Source of the DNA: Bacteroidia bacterium
Lineage (GTDB): Bacteria > Bacteroidota > Bacteroidia > B-17B0 > Aurantibacillaceae
Assembly: GCA_016787895.1 (NCBI GenBank)
Contig: JAEUTN010000008.1
Span: 62,001-126,000, forward strand
Direction of reading: 5' to 3'
DNA: 64,000 nucleotides
In this document: one piece after another, positions 1-7,139 of the stretch
How positions within the stretch are numbered: the first letter of the stretch is position 1
How the letters are laid out: every line of letters starts with the position of its first letter
Position numbers and translations under genes: made by a program
The notes under the pieces: generated by a model
The model's input: the letters and a program-made list of their open reading frames with translations, nothing else
Told to the model about the DNA's origin: nothing
Database searches by the model: none

Positions 1-614
1 ATTGTCAAGTCCGGTTTCTTTCCTTTGGATTTATTTTTTAATGCAGTTGTATAATTTCCCCAAGTCATAAAACCTGTCGGCTTTGCTTTGATATATTTCC
101 TATGAAAATGTTTTAAAATTTCTTCGGTAGCTCTTAAGAGATGAAAAGCAGCAGCTGTTGGTCTTTCAAAACAAATGCAATATCCACATTCAGTTAAATC
201 ATATTTTGCTAAATCAGGTAACCTCTCAAAAACTCCAGTGTCTAACAATTGCCTAATGTCCTGAAGCTTTTCAATTGTATATCGTTTGTCTGTTATAATT
301 ATTGCCTGAATACCTTCTGTTTCTGCTTGCAGTGTTTTCCTTACTTGCTTTATATTTTCTACTAAATCATGTGCTTGCGCATTAGTCAGCTTAGCACTCT
401 CATCCAATTTAATAAAGTCGTCATAAATACTTTTTAGGTTTCGTGAAGCGCGCTTAGTTACGGATAAGTCTAATTTGTCTAGCTCATTGAAGTATAATTT
501 AAGATTACCTGTTATGCGACCAGACCCAACAATATATTGATTGGCCTTGGCATCTTGTAAAAACCTTAATGATGCTCCGATTTGAATATACTCTCTTATG
601 TTTCTTTTTATCAC
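1..614 (-). CDS. Hypothetical protein, HEPN-like, 3' end cut off by window edge
   Basis: An open frame of about 204 codons runs from a GTG at 614 to the left edge without a stop. An in-frame stop at 630-632 leaves this GTG as the best start. The protein is mostly helical and charged. Its visible C-terminal part has the stretch CFERPTAAAFHLLRATEE, which resembles helical HEPN-type or DUF4145-like proteins found in defence and toxin contexts. I did not see a clear RxxxxH catalytic motif, so this is only a resemblance. Repeat R1 begins about 12 nt upstream of the start, the same arrangement as the other minus-strand genes of this region. The function is not known. Confidence 0.6.
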   Translation of the reverse strand, partial: MIKRNIREYIQIGASLRFLQDAKANQYIVGSGRITGNLKLYFNELDKLDLSVTKRASRNLKSIYDDFIKLDESAKLTNAQAHDLVENIKQVRKTLQAETEGIQAIIITDKRYTIEKLQDIRQLLDTGVFERLPDLAKYDLTECGYCICFERPTAAAFHLLRATEEILKHFHRKYIKAKPTGFMTWGNYTTALKNKSKGKKPDLT

Positions 615-625
615 TATAATTGCAA

Positions 626-863
626 CTAACTAATTATTTCGCGTTACTTATCCGATTGCAAATAGTTGTAACCGGATTTAAGCACTTGTAATTGTTTCAA
701 GTAAATATAAAGGATTGTAGGGTAAATTCAAAAGTTATTAGTAAACCCTTACTTACACCTCCTTTTGAAGTTTTTTAATCCTTTGCCTCGCCTTTCCGCC
801 CCAGGAGGGGATTTTTCATCCCAACCTTTATAAACTGAAATTTTCTCTACCAGTTCTCAAATG
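626..863 (-). repeat. Repeat R1 (about 240 bp intergenic element)
   Basis: This is the first of four related elements (R1-R4). It begins CTAACTAATTATTT and carries an imperfect inverted pair around ATTGCAAAT / ACTTGTAAT, then TTCAAAAG (727-734) paired with CTTTTGAA (762-769), then a GGGAT/ATCCC hairpin. It contains CACCTCCTTTTGAA, so the minus strand reads AAAAGGAGGTG. R1 is shorter than R2 near 660-670. It lies directly upstream of the minus-strand gene ending at 614. Confidence 0.8.
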
Positions 864-895
864 GCATCTCTTTCATTTTCTTTTTACCTTTAATC

Positions 896-3064
896 ATGCT
901 GAAGAACCTATTCGCCCTTTTTACCGTCTTACCATTTTTACTTTGCTCACAACAGCGGGGTGAATTATGGGGATGCAGCAGTGATGGAGGGAACGGTGGT
1001 GGTACTATTTACAGAATCGACACCGCAGGACAGCTTCATGTCATCCACACCTTCAGGGTATCTGACGATGGCTATTTTCCCAATGGGGAGTTCACCGAAA
1101 CACCGGACCAGTTGCTATACAACACCAATTCCTATGGCGGAAAATTTAACCGGGGTGTGGTATATGCATACAATACCAAAACATCCACTTATCACAAAAG
1201 AACGGATATTAGCGATTCTATAGGATGGGATATCCATGACCTGAGTTACGGTCCTGACGGAAAGCTCTACGGGCTTGCCAATAAAGGCGGAAAATTTAAA
1301 GGAGGAACGCTGGTTCAATTTGATCCCGCCACTAACACGCTTGCTAAACTTCATGATTTCAATTATGGTGACTGTTGTGGTCCCTACGGAAAACTGGCAC
1401 TGCTCGACGGCATTTTTTACGGCACAACATTCGGAGGCGGAACATACCATGGGGGGAGCCTGTTTGCATTTAAACCGGGCTGTGATACTTTAAAAATAAT
1501 ACACAGCTTCGGGCTCGAAGGCGGCTCTCCACAAGGTGATTTAACGGTGTACAAAAAAAAGCTTTACGGCATCACCAATTACAGCGGCCTGGGCATCTCC
1601 GAATTTTTCGAATACGATCCCACAAAAAACAGTTACACATCTTTCGGAAAGGTGACGCCTTCTGAGGATAACCGCGACTATAGCGAAGGGCTTACACCAT
1701 ACAAAGGAAAATTATATGGCATGGCACACAATGGTTATCCGGATCAGAACGACGTACTGTTTTGCTTTAACCCCGCTACACGGAAGCTTAATGTGCTGGC
1801 CCGCTTCGCATCCGCTTCAACAGGCGTGAATCCCAGAGGCAGGTTACAGTTGGTAGGAAAAAAATTGTATGGCACCTGTGTGTATGGAGGACGTTACGGA
1901 GAAGGCACTTTGTTCAGCTTTAACCCGCGTACAAATAAGATACAGATTGTCTACAACTTCTCAGAGCAAAGCGGTGGACAACCACTCACTGCCTTCGCGC
2001 GCGGCAACACCCTTTACGGCACCACCGGCAACTACGGCAAATCCAATCGCGGCGGAATCTTCGAATTCAATCTGCAGAATAAAAACATCAAAAACAGCTA
2101 CTGGTTTAGTACCTCGCTGGATGGATTCGGAGCTTATGGCTTGGCGCGGTCATCGGATGGCTATGTATACGGCACCACAATGGCAGGTGGATTACTTGAC
2201 AAAGGCGTTATATTCAGACTACACTCTGACACAGCAAAGTATGAGAAAATCATTGACTTTGACGAATCAAGCGGATATAACCCAATGGCCCCTCCTATTC
2301 AGTCTCCCAACGGCAAATACTACGGTGTTGCTTGCAACGGCGGGTCGTATTCCGGCGGAACACTTTATGAGTACGATCCTTTAGGTAAAACAATCACCGC
2401 GAAAGTGAACTTTAATTCTGAGCTCACAGGTAAGATCCCTGTGGGACCATTAGCGGTAACACCCGACGGTAAACTCTATGGTGTCACCACTCAGGGAGGA
2501 AGTGAGAATCGTGGAACCTTTTTTGAATACGATCCGCTCACTAATCGTTTAAAGATCATCGCACACTTTCACGAAGACCGTTTTGGAAGTAATCTCTTTG
2601 GATATCCCACGGTTATCGATGGAATGATTTATTTGCAGGTTTGGAAACATCAACAATCAGGCACCGCTTTAATCGCATACAATCCGCAAAGTGGTGCTGT
2701 CAGCGATCCCATCCTGGTGTCGGAGGTTAATGGCGCATTTACTCCGGGCAGGCTGGTGCAACTAAATGGAAGATTGTATGGACTGACTAAAAATTCCTAT
2801 CAAGAGCCGTCGCTGATGGTGTTTGAGTTCGATCCCACAAACCTTAGCACAGAAAAGATTTTTGTATTCGAAAAAAGCGGATCGATGGGAGAACTGATAA
2901 CGGCATCCGATGGAAAAATTTACGGCACGCTGATGTTCAGCGGCAAAAATCAGAACGGCTGTTTTTTCTCTCTCGATGTTGCAAAAAAAGAAATGAAAGT
3001 GCTCCACGAATTTTCCGGTTCGGAAGGCGCCCGTCCATCAGGATTGCTGCTGGAAATGCGGTAA
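896..3064 (+). CDS. Exported GloVer-type tandem repeat (beta-propeller-like) protein
   Basis: A 722-aa protein with an N-terminal signal peptide (hydrophobic core FALFTVLPFLLC) followed by about 14 copies of a 45-50 residue repeat. The repeat core is (L/I)YG-x(4)-GG-x(4)-G-x-(L/I/F)-(F/Y)-x-(F/Y), for example LYGVTTQGGSENRGTFFEY and FYGTTFGGGTYHGGSLFAF. This matches the Gloeo_Verruco (GloVer) repeat seen in surface proteins, which probably folds as a propeller. Unlike many such proteins it has no T9SS C-terminal sorting domain; it ends soon after the last repeat. The role is unknown, probably extracytoplasmic binding or structure. It is a single plus-strand gene between repeat R1 and the KOW unit. 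Confidence 0.85.
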   Translation: MLKNLFALFTVLPFLLCSQQRGELWGCSSDGGNGGGTIYRIDTAGQLHVIHTFRVSDDGYFPNGEFTETPDQLLYNTNSYGGKFNRGVVYAYNTKTSTYHKRTDISDSIGWDIHDLSYGPDGKLYGLANKGGKFKGGTLVQFDPATNTLAKLHDFNYGDCCGPYGKLALLDGIFYGTTFGGGTYHGGSLFAFKPGCDTLKIIHSFGLEGGSPQGDLTVYKKKLYGITNYSGLGISEFFEYDPTKNSYTSFGKVTPSEDNRDYSEGLTPYKGKLYGMAHNGYPDQNDVLFCFNPATRKLNVLARFASASTGVNPRGRLQLVGKKLYGTCVYGGRYGEGTLFSFNPRTNKIQIVYNFSEQSGGQPLTAFARGNTLYGTTGNYGKSNRGGIFEFNLQNKNIKNSYWFSTSLDGFGAYGLARSSDGYVYGTTMAGGLLDKGVIFRLHSDTAKYEKIIDFDESSGYNPMAPPIQSPNGKYYGVACNGGSYSGGTLYEYDPLGKTITAKVNFNSELTGKIPVGPLAVTPDGKLYGVTTQGGSENRGTFFEYDPLTNRLKIIAHFHEDRFGSNLFGYPTVIDGMIYLQVWKHQQSGTALIAYNPQSGAVSDPILVSEVNGAFTPGRLVQLNGRLYGLTKNSYQEPSLMVFEFDPTNLSTEKIFVFEKSGSMGELITASDGKIYGTLMFSGKNQNGCFFSLDVAKKEMKVLHEFSGSEGARPSGLLLEMR

Positions 3065-3126
3065 TCCACGAGAACACAGATTCCCGCTAAGTTTAGCGTT
3101 TCGCTTCGCTTTTTGTAAGATGACTG

Positions 3127-3587
3127 GAAAGATCCCTGCCTTAGTAAACTGAAATGTTCTCAACAGTTCTGAAAGCCCTGCAGCATCTCCGGCTTCTGAA
3201 ATTTGATTCACGCCATAGGGTTTAAATAGAGCTTTCCAACTTAGCCTTTTTTATAAAGACCGTTGTGGTTGCTGTACCAAATCCTCTCTGCGCATTACCT
3301 ATAAAGGATTACGCCTGGGCTCTGTCATAGGGTGTTTTATTCTTCCTTAATCACTTCAACACTTCTTCCAAGGGTCTTAAACCTAAGCCCATTCTTCTGC
3401 AAAACCGTAATAGTTATGTGTCCGGTTTTACTTGTGTTTATGTCTTGAACAAAGCCTGTCTTTCCTTTGTGTGTTCCTGCAATTACTTTGCAGAAGTCAC
3501 CATTCTTTAAATTTGTTGTTGTCATTGTAGTGAAATATGCCGGCTATAGTCTAAGTTATTTGTAGCGTCGTTTAAAAACCCTGTAAC
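3127..3587 (-). repeat. KOW unit copy A (duplicated about 460 bp unit)
   Basis: A segment nearly identical to 13521-13984. Both copies contain a 62-aa KOW gene and about 200 bp downstream of it. Identity starts at GAAAGATCCCTGCC on the left and ends at CCCTGTAAC on the right. Outside these points the two loci are unrelated. The left part (CCCTGCCTTxGTAAACTGAA) is shared with the right ends of elements R1 and R2, so the unit belongs to the same repeat system. Confidence 0.85.
3337..3525 (-). CDS. Small KOW-motif protein (copy A)
   Basis: A 62-aa protein almost filled by one KOW motif: GDFCKVIAGTHKGKTG at residues 9-24, followed by a short beta-rich tail. KOW motifs bind RNA or protein in ribosomal protein L24 and NusG/Spt5-type factors. 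Here there is no NGN domain or other partner domain, so the protein may be an isolated nucleic-acid-binding module. It differs from the copy at 13731-13919 only at residue 2 (T here, I there). Start is ATG at 3525. The conserved upstream stretch ends abruptly at GTTACAGGG (minus strand), which may mark a recombination junction. Function is not established. Confidence 0.75.
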   Translation of the reverse strand: MTTTNLKNGDFCKVIAGTHKGKTGFVQDINTSKTGHITITVLQKNGLRFKTLGRSVEVIKEE

Positions 3588-3595
3588 GCTTTGCG

Positions 3596-3623
3596 GCCGG
3601 GCGGCTTCTCTTATCCGCCTGGC
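3596..3623 (-). other. Hairpin between RidA-like and KOW genes
   Basis: GCCGGGCGG (3596-3604) pairs with CCGCCTGGC (3615-3623) across a 10-nt loop, with one G-T wobble. There is no T-run on the minus strand, so it is not a clear terminator. It sits between the direct repeat at 3634 and the GTTACAGGG junction, the place where an attC-like folded site would be expected in a cassette array. Confidence 0.5.
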
Positions 3624-3633
3624 GTAAGACCAA

Positions 3634-3653
3634 TGTTAGCGGTTCGTTGTTTT
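3634..3653 (-). repeat. 20-bp direct repeat, downstream of RidA-like gene
   Basis: TGTTAGCGGTTCGTTGTTTT, identical to 4096-4115. The two copies bracket exactly one gene (3669-4079), with one about 15 nt after its stop and the other about 16 nt before its start. On the minus strand each reads as a gene end followed by CCGCTAACA. Confidence 0.9.
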
Positions 3654-3668
3654 CTTTCACTTTAAATT

Positions 3669-4079
3669 TTATTCTTCAGGAATAAATGCAATAGCATCTA
3701 CTTCAACTAAAAAATCTGGATGTGCCAACGATGCAACAAAAAAACCGGTAATTGCAGGAGGGTTTTTCAGACCGCTCAAATACTTTTGTGAAACTTGAAA
3801 CCCACGATACAAATCTTGTCCTTGAACAATATGTATGGTTAATTTTACCAGATTCTCAAATGTTGCTCCACAAGCTGAAAGTGCAGTTTGAATATTTTTC
3901 ATCACCAGTTCTGTCTGTTCTGAAATATCACCTTTTCCAACGATTTCTCTTTGTGTATTTACCGAGTTTTGTCCACCAATGTAAATTGTTTTTCCAGTTC
4001 CTTGTGTTGTCACAATTTGTGAAAATGCCGGATTTTTAAAAAGTCCGTCAGGGTTGATGTATTGTACTTGATTACTCAT
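3669..4079 (-). CDS. RidA/YjgF/UK114 family protein lacking the usual catalytic Arg
   Basis: A 136-aa member of the Rid superfamily, the usual length. The fold signature is clear: IYIGGQNSVN near residue 33, NIQTALSACGATFENLVKLTIHIV in the middle (key residues N, L, G, V, K, V), and VEVDAIAFI at the C-terminus. In RidA proper, an Arg after a Pro (PxR, Arg105 in E. coli) binds the imine acid substrate. Here the segment is NPPAITGFFVASL with no Arg, so 2-aminoacrylate deaminase activity is doubtful and this is more likely one of the non-archetypal Rid subfamilies. The gene is bounded by 20-bp direct repeats. Confidence 0.85.
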   Translation of the reverse strand: MSNQVQYINPDGLFKNPAFSQIVTTQGTGKTIYIGGQNSVNTQREIVGKGDISEQTELVMKNIQTALSACGATFENLVKLTIHIVQGQDLYRGFQVSQKYLSGLKNPPAITGFFVASLAHPDFLVEVDAIAFIPEE

Positions 4080-4095
4080 TGTATTGTTTTTTATG

Positions 4096-4115
4096 TGTTA
4101 GCGGTTCGTTGTTTT
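4096..4115 (-). repeat. 20-bp direct repeat, upstream of RidA-like gene
   Basis: Second copy of TGTTAGCGGTTCGTTGTTTT, placed between the start of the RidA-like gene and the stop of the next minus-strand gene. The core GTTAGCGG recurs upstream of 4602 as part of GTTAGCGGTCATTG on the minus strand. Confidence 0.9.
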
Positions 4116-4128
4116 TCTGTCTTATTTC

Positions 4129-4602
4129 TCATGGTTTAATTGTTAGCCTTACCTCAATTGATTCACCTTCTTTAAGCTGCTTCCATTGTGTAATCAGTTC
4201 GTCATATTGTGAATACATTTGAAATACTTCTTCTTCTGTCAGGTTTAATCGGAAGTTAATAGAAAGATTTTTAAACTCAGCCTCTATCAAACTATTGAAC
4301 TGTTCAATAGAACAAGCACCAGACCAAATAGATTGCAACGCTCTTGTTGCAATCTCAGAAACAACAGATTCAACAGGTAATGTCTTAATGATTTCTTTGT
4401 CTGATAATTCTTTTACAGTATAACCATTATATATGTTTCCATAAAATCCATGTTTCAGACCTAAATGCTTCTCAACTATAAAATGGGCAAGGTCATGAAA
4501 AGGGATGTTAGGTCCTATTTCAGCTTTTTCAATTGTCCCATTATTTCTAGTACAAATTAATAGATTACGATTCCCTTTATTTAATATTTTAATATCCATC
4601 AT
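4129..4602 (-). CDS. Hypothetical protein with HDLxH-type motif
   Basis: A 157-aa soluble protein of no family I can name. Residues 34-43 read PFHDLAHFIV, with two histidines in HDLAH, which could bind a metal, followed by a glycine- and tyrosine-rich segment GFYGNIYNGY. The C-terminal half is predicted helical and acidic. The first two codons are both ATG, so either could be the start. It follows the same pattern as its neighbours: start codon close to an R element (R2 at 4660) and stop close to a direct repeat copy. Confidence 0.65.
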   Translation of the reverse strand: MMDIKILNKGNRNLLICTRNNGTIEKAEIGPNIPFHDLAHFIVEKHLGLKHGFYGNIYNGYTVKELSDKEIIKTLPVESVVSEIATRALQSIWSGACSIEQFNSLIEAEFKNLSINFRLNLTEEEVFQMYSQYDELITQWKQLKEGESIEVRLTIKP

Positions 4603-4659
4603 TTACAAGATTGTCATCTTTAACATAACGTATATCACTGTCGTCCGCTACAATGACCG

Positions 4660-4905
4660 CTAACTAGTTATTTGGCGCTATTTATCCCATTACAACTACT
4701 TACATGCGTTTACAAAAGTATTTAAGCGTTTGTAATCGGCTTATTAAATATAAAGGATTGTACTGTAATTCAAAAGTTATTAGTAAACCATTACTTTCAC
4801 CTCCTTTTGAAGTTTTTTAATCCTTTGCCGCGCCTTCCCGCCACAGGAGGGGATTTGTCATCCCTGCCTTTGTAAACTGAAATTTTCTCTACCGGTTCTC
4901 AAATG
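4660..4905 (-). repeat. Repeat R2 (about 250 bp intergenic element)
   Basis: Closely related to R1 over its full length. It starts CTAACTAGTTATTTGGCGC, continues with TTACAA-type repeats spaced about ten bases apart, then TTCAAAAG (4769-4776) with CTTTTGAA (4804-4811), a GGGAT/ATCCC hairpin and the shared right end TGTAAACTGAAATTTTCTC. On the minus strand it is flanked by GGCTAACAGC (after the stop at 4966) and GTTAGCGG (before the start at 4602), an inverted pair as in integron attC sites. Only here does the Shine-Dalgarno-like AAAAGGAGGTG precede a tiny frame, ATG-GTT-TAC-TAA. Confidence 0.8.
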
Positions 4906-4965
4906 TCCGCCCGAATTTACAATACCCAACTATGAGGCATAACTTATAGGTGCTGTTAGCCTACT

Positions 4966-5547
4966 TTATTTTTTATTTGCCTGATTCTGTTTAACTATTT
5001 CTTTAATTGAAGTTCCATTAATTAGTATGTCCTTTAATACTGCCTCCCCCTTTCTAATGCTTACCAAAGCATAAGTTATCTGATTGGTATCCCGTTGGGA
5101 TTCTCTATGTATTTGTTCAGCGTCATATGCTTTTGATTCTTCCATGTAATATCTGTTGAAAGGGTAATCAATTGTCAGCTTGTTAGAACCATTTTCCGTT
5201 AGGAAACTAACTTTAGCCTTAACGAAGTCTGGATTATCGGTCGGCATTTCTTTTGAAATAGATTTAATTTTAGCAAATCCTGCATTGTCTGTGGAGAGGG
5301 AAACATAAATTATTTCTCCTACCTCCCAATTTTGTTCGTTCTGAGTCTCAACTGTGTTTTCGTCATAGTTAAGCAGTATGTATTTCCCTCTGAATGGATC
5401 AATTGGGTCGATAGGAGCTGTCTTGAACTTATACTCTGTTCCTTTCTCCAACACAGTTTCCTTATCTAAAATCATTTTGGCAGGAACATACAATTGCACC
5501 AGTGCAATAAGTATAAAAGCTGTTAAAACTATTTTTTTGCTATTCAT
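4966..5547 (-). CDS. GDYXXLXY family protein
   Basis: A 193-aa protein with an N-terminal membrane anchor or signal (residues 5-22) and the family motif at residues 54-61, here GKYILLNY, with Lys in place of the usual Asp. Proteins of this family are normally encoded next to DUF2157/DUF4401 membrane proteins, and here the upstream neighbour is a DUF2157 protein whose stop overlaps this start by 8 nt, indicating translational coupling. Probable location is the cell envelope. Biochemical function is unknown for the family. Confidence 0.85.
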   Translation of the reverse strand: MNSKKIVLTAFILIALVQLYVPAKMILDKETVLEKGTEYKFKTAPIDPIDPFRGKYILLNYDENTVETQNEQNWEVGEIIYVSLSTDNAGFAKIKSISKEMPTDNPDFVKAKVSFLTENGSNKLTIDYPFNRYYMEESKAYDAEQIHRESQRDTNQITYALVSIRKGEAVLKDILINGTSIKEIVKQNQANKK

Positions 5548-6823
5548 TTGTCTTTCTTTTATTCAGTATCCAATAGTTTAATGCAAAGAATCCGGCACCA
5601 ACGCTTACAAACAAAACACCTCTAATTACAAAGCTTAGGTCTCTATCGAAAAATCTGCAAATTACCAAAGCTGCTATTACAAGCAATCCAAAATTTAATA
5701 TTCCTAAATGATCCTTCCTGGCACCATCTCTTATTGTCAGGATTCCGATTGCCAAAACAAATAGATTAATCAGCACAACAGCAATTGATGAGTATAGTCC
5801 GAGGATGAATGTTACAATAAACAAGATAAACACTGTTGCTAAAGGCTTAATATGCTTAAATATTTTACCTTTTTGTTGCCAATAAAGAAGTCCTACTGCC
5901 AATAATGATGTGATAGAAGAGGCGAAAAATTCAGGCGCTCTAATTACTTCATCAAATTCAAAATCTTTTATTCTCAAATTTTCCCAGAACCAATCAAAAC
6001 TCAATGTCAGAAGTAAAGAAGTTGTGCCAAGGGTACCCAGTATTTTATAGCCATTATTTTTTGCTTTTGGTCGCGCAAAAAAATCTAAATTCCCTATTAA
6101 ATAATAAAGTCCAAAAAGACTGAGGTAAGTAATGAACATTAACTCTTCTGTTCTTTTTGCAACTGTTCCGAAAGAGATAATTACTGAAAGGGGAATAAAC
6201 CAATTATGAAAAATCATAAAATTACTCTCAGGTTTCTTCTTGTATAAATTATAATAATGAGGAAAGCTACATACTAGTAACAACCAGTACAGATAAGGGT
6301 CGGTTGATGGGTATGACCAATAACCCAAATAGGCTGCATAATATGTGATTCCACTTATATAAAGCAGTGAAGTGACAGAAGCATTCATTAAATAAACCAA
6401 TGGCAGACAAAGCAACATCCAAGTAAGCAAGAAAGACCCTGTATCACCGGGGATATTATAAATTTGGCTTATAAGTGCTATGCTTGATCCAACTGCAAAA
6501 AACAAAAAAGCGGAACCACTTTCTCTCCATGCAATGCTGTCTTGTCTTTTCATTAGCGTGTAGCCGCAGAGCATTTGTCCTGCGAGCACCGGTAAAAAAG
6601 CAAAGAAAGTTTTTGTTCCTCTTGAAAGTTCGTCCCAGTTGTGAGCTACAATCAAAATAATTCCAAGTCCAACTAAAATTGCTCCTAATATTCCAAAAAC
6701 AATAAAAAGTCGGTTAGTCGATGAGCTGCCTTTATTTTTGTAATAGTCAAACATTTTGTCAGCGGTTTCCTGTGTGATAATGTCAGCCTTTACAAGCTCA
6801 GATATGTCATTATGTATACTCAT
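5540..6823 (-). CDS. DUF2157 polytopic membrane protein
   Basis: A 427-aa integral membrane protein. The first ~40 residues are a soluble helical segment (MSIHNDISELVKADIITQET), typical of DUF2157, followed by about 12 hydrophobic helices beginning at LFIVFGILGAILVGLGIILIV (residues 39 on). The characteristic segment AHNWDELSRGTK follows the first pair of helices. It overlaps the downstream GDYXXLXY gene by 8 nt, so the two form one transcription unit. Function of the family is unknown. The start codon lies 20 nt from repeat R3. Confidence 0.88.
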   Translation of the reverse strand: MSIHNDISELVKADIITQETADKMFDYYKNKGSSSTNRLFIVFGILGAILVGLGIILIVAHNWDELSRGTKTFFAFLPVLAGQMLCGYTLMKRQDSIAWRESGSAFLFFAVGSSIALISQIYNIPGDTGSFLLTWMLLCLPLVYLMNASVTSLLYISGITYYAAYLGYWSYPSTDPYLYWLLLVCSFPHYYNLYKKKPESNFMIFHNWFIPLSVIISFGTVAKRTEELMFITYLSLFGLYYLIGNLDFFARPKAKNNGYKILGTLGTTSLLLTLSFDWFWENLRIKDFEFDEVIRAPEFFASSITSLLAVGLLYWQQKGKIFKHIKPLATVFILFIVTFILGLYSSIAVVLINLFVLAIGILTIRDGARKDHLGILNFGLLVIAALVICRFFDRDLSFVIRGVLFVSVGAGFFALNYWILNKRKTNE

Positions 6824-6842
6824 TGTTCTGTTTAAATGTTTG

Positions 6843-7080
6843 CTAACTAAATGCTTGACCTTGTTATCCTATTACAAATGCTTACATCCGCTTATAAATG
6901 TAGTTAAGCATTTGCAATTAGCTTTTTAAATATATGGGATTGTAATGTAATTCAAAAGTTATTTGTAAACCCTTACTTTCACCTCCTTTTGAAGTCTTTT
7001 GATCATTTGCCGCGCCTGCCGAACCCAGGAGGCGTTTTTCCCTTCCTGTTTTTGAATCGATAAATCATCTCCACTTTACC
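6843..7080 (-). repeat. Repeat R3 (about 240 bp intergenic element)
   Basis: Related to R1 and R2. It begins CTAACTAAATGC and has a long stem formed by ATTACAAATGCTTA and TAAGCATTTGCAAT, then TTCAAAAG (6951-6958) and CTTTTGAA (6986-6993). The right end is more diverged. It lies between the start of the DUF2157 gene and the stop of the rhomboid gene, in the same orientation relative to its flanking genes as the other copies. Confidence 0.75.
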
Positions 7081-7139
7081 GCTACTGTTGGGCAAGTGTT
7101 GTTCCAGCCGCTTGTTTTCCGTTTGTTTGTTTAATAAGT

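Noticed and set aside
3337-3525. Ribosomal protein L24 or NusG
   Set aside because: Only the KOW motif matches; the protein is shorter than L24 and lacks the NGN domain of NusG, and it is present twice in an accessory region.
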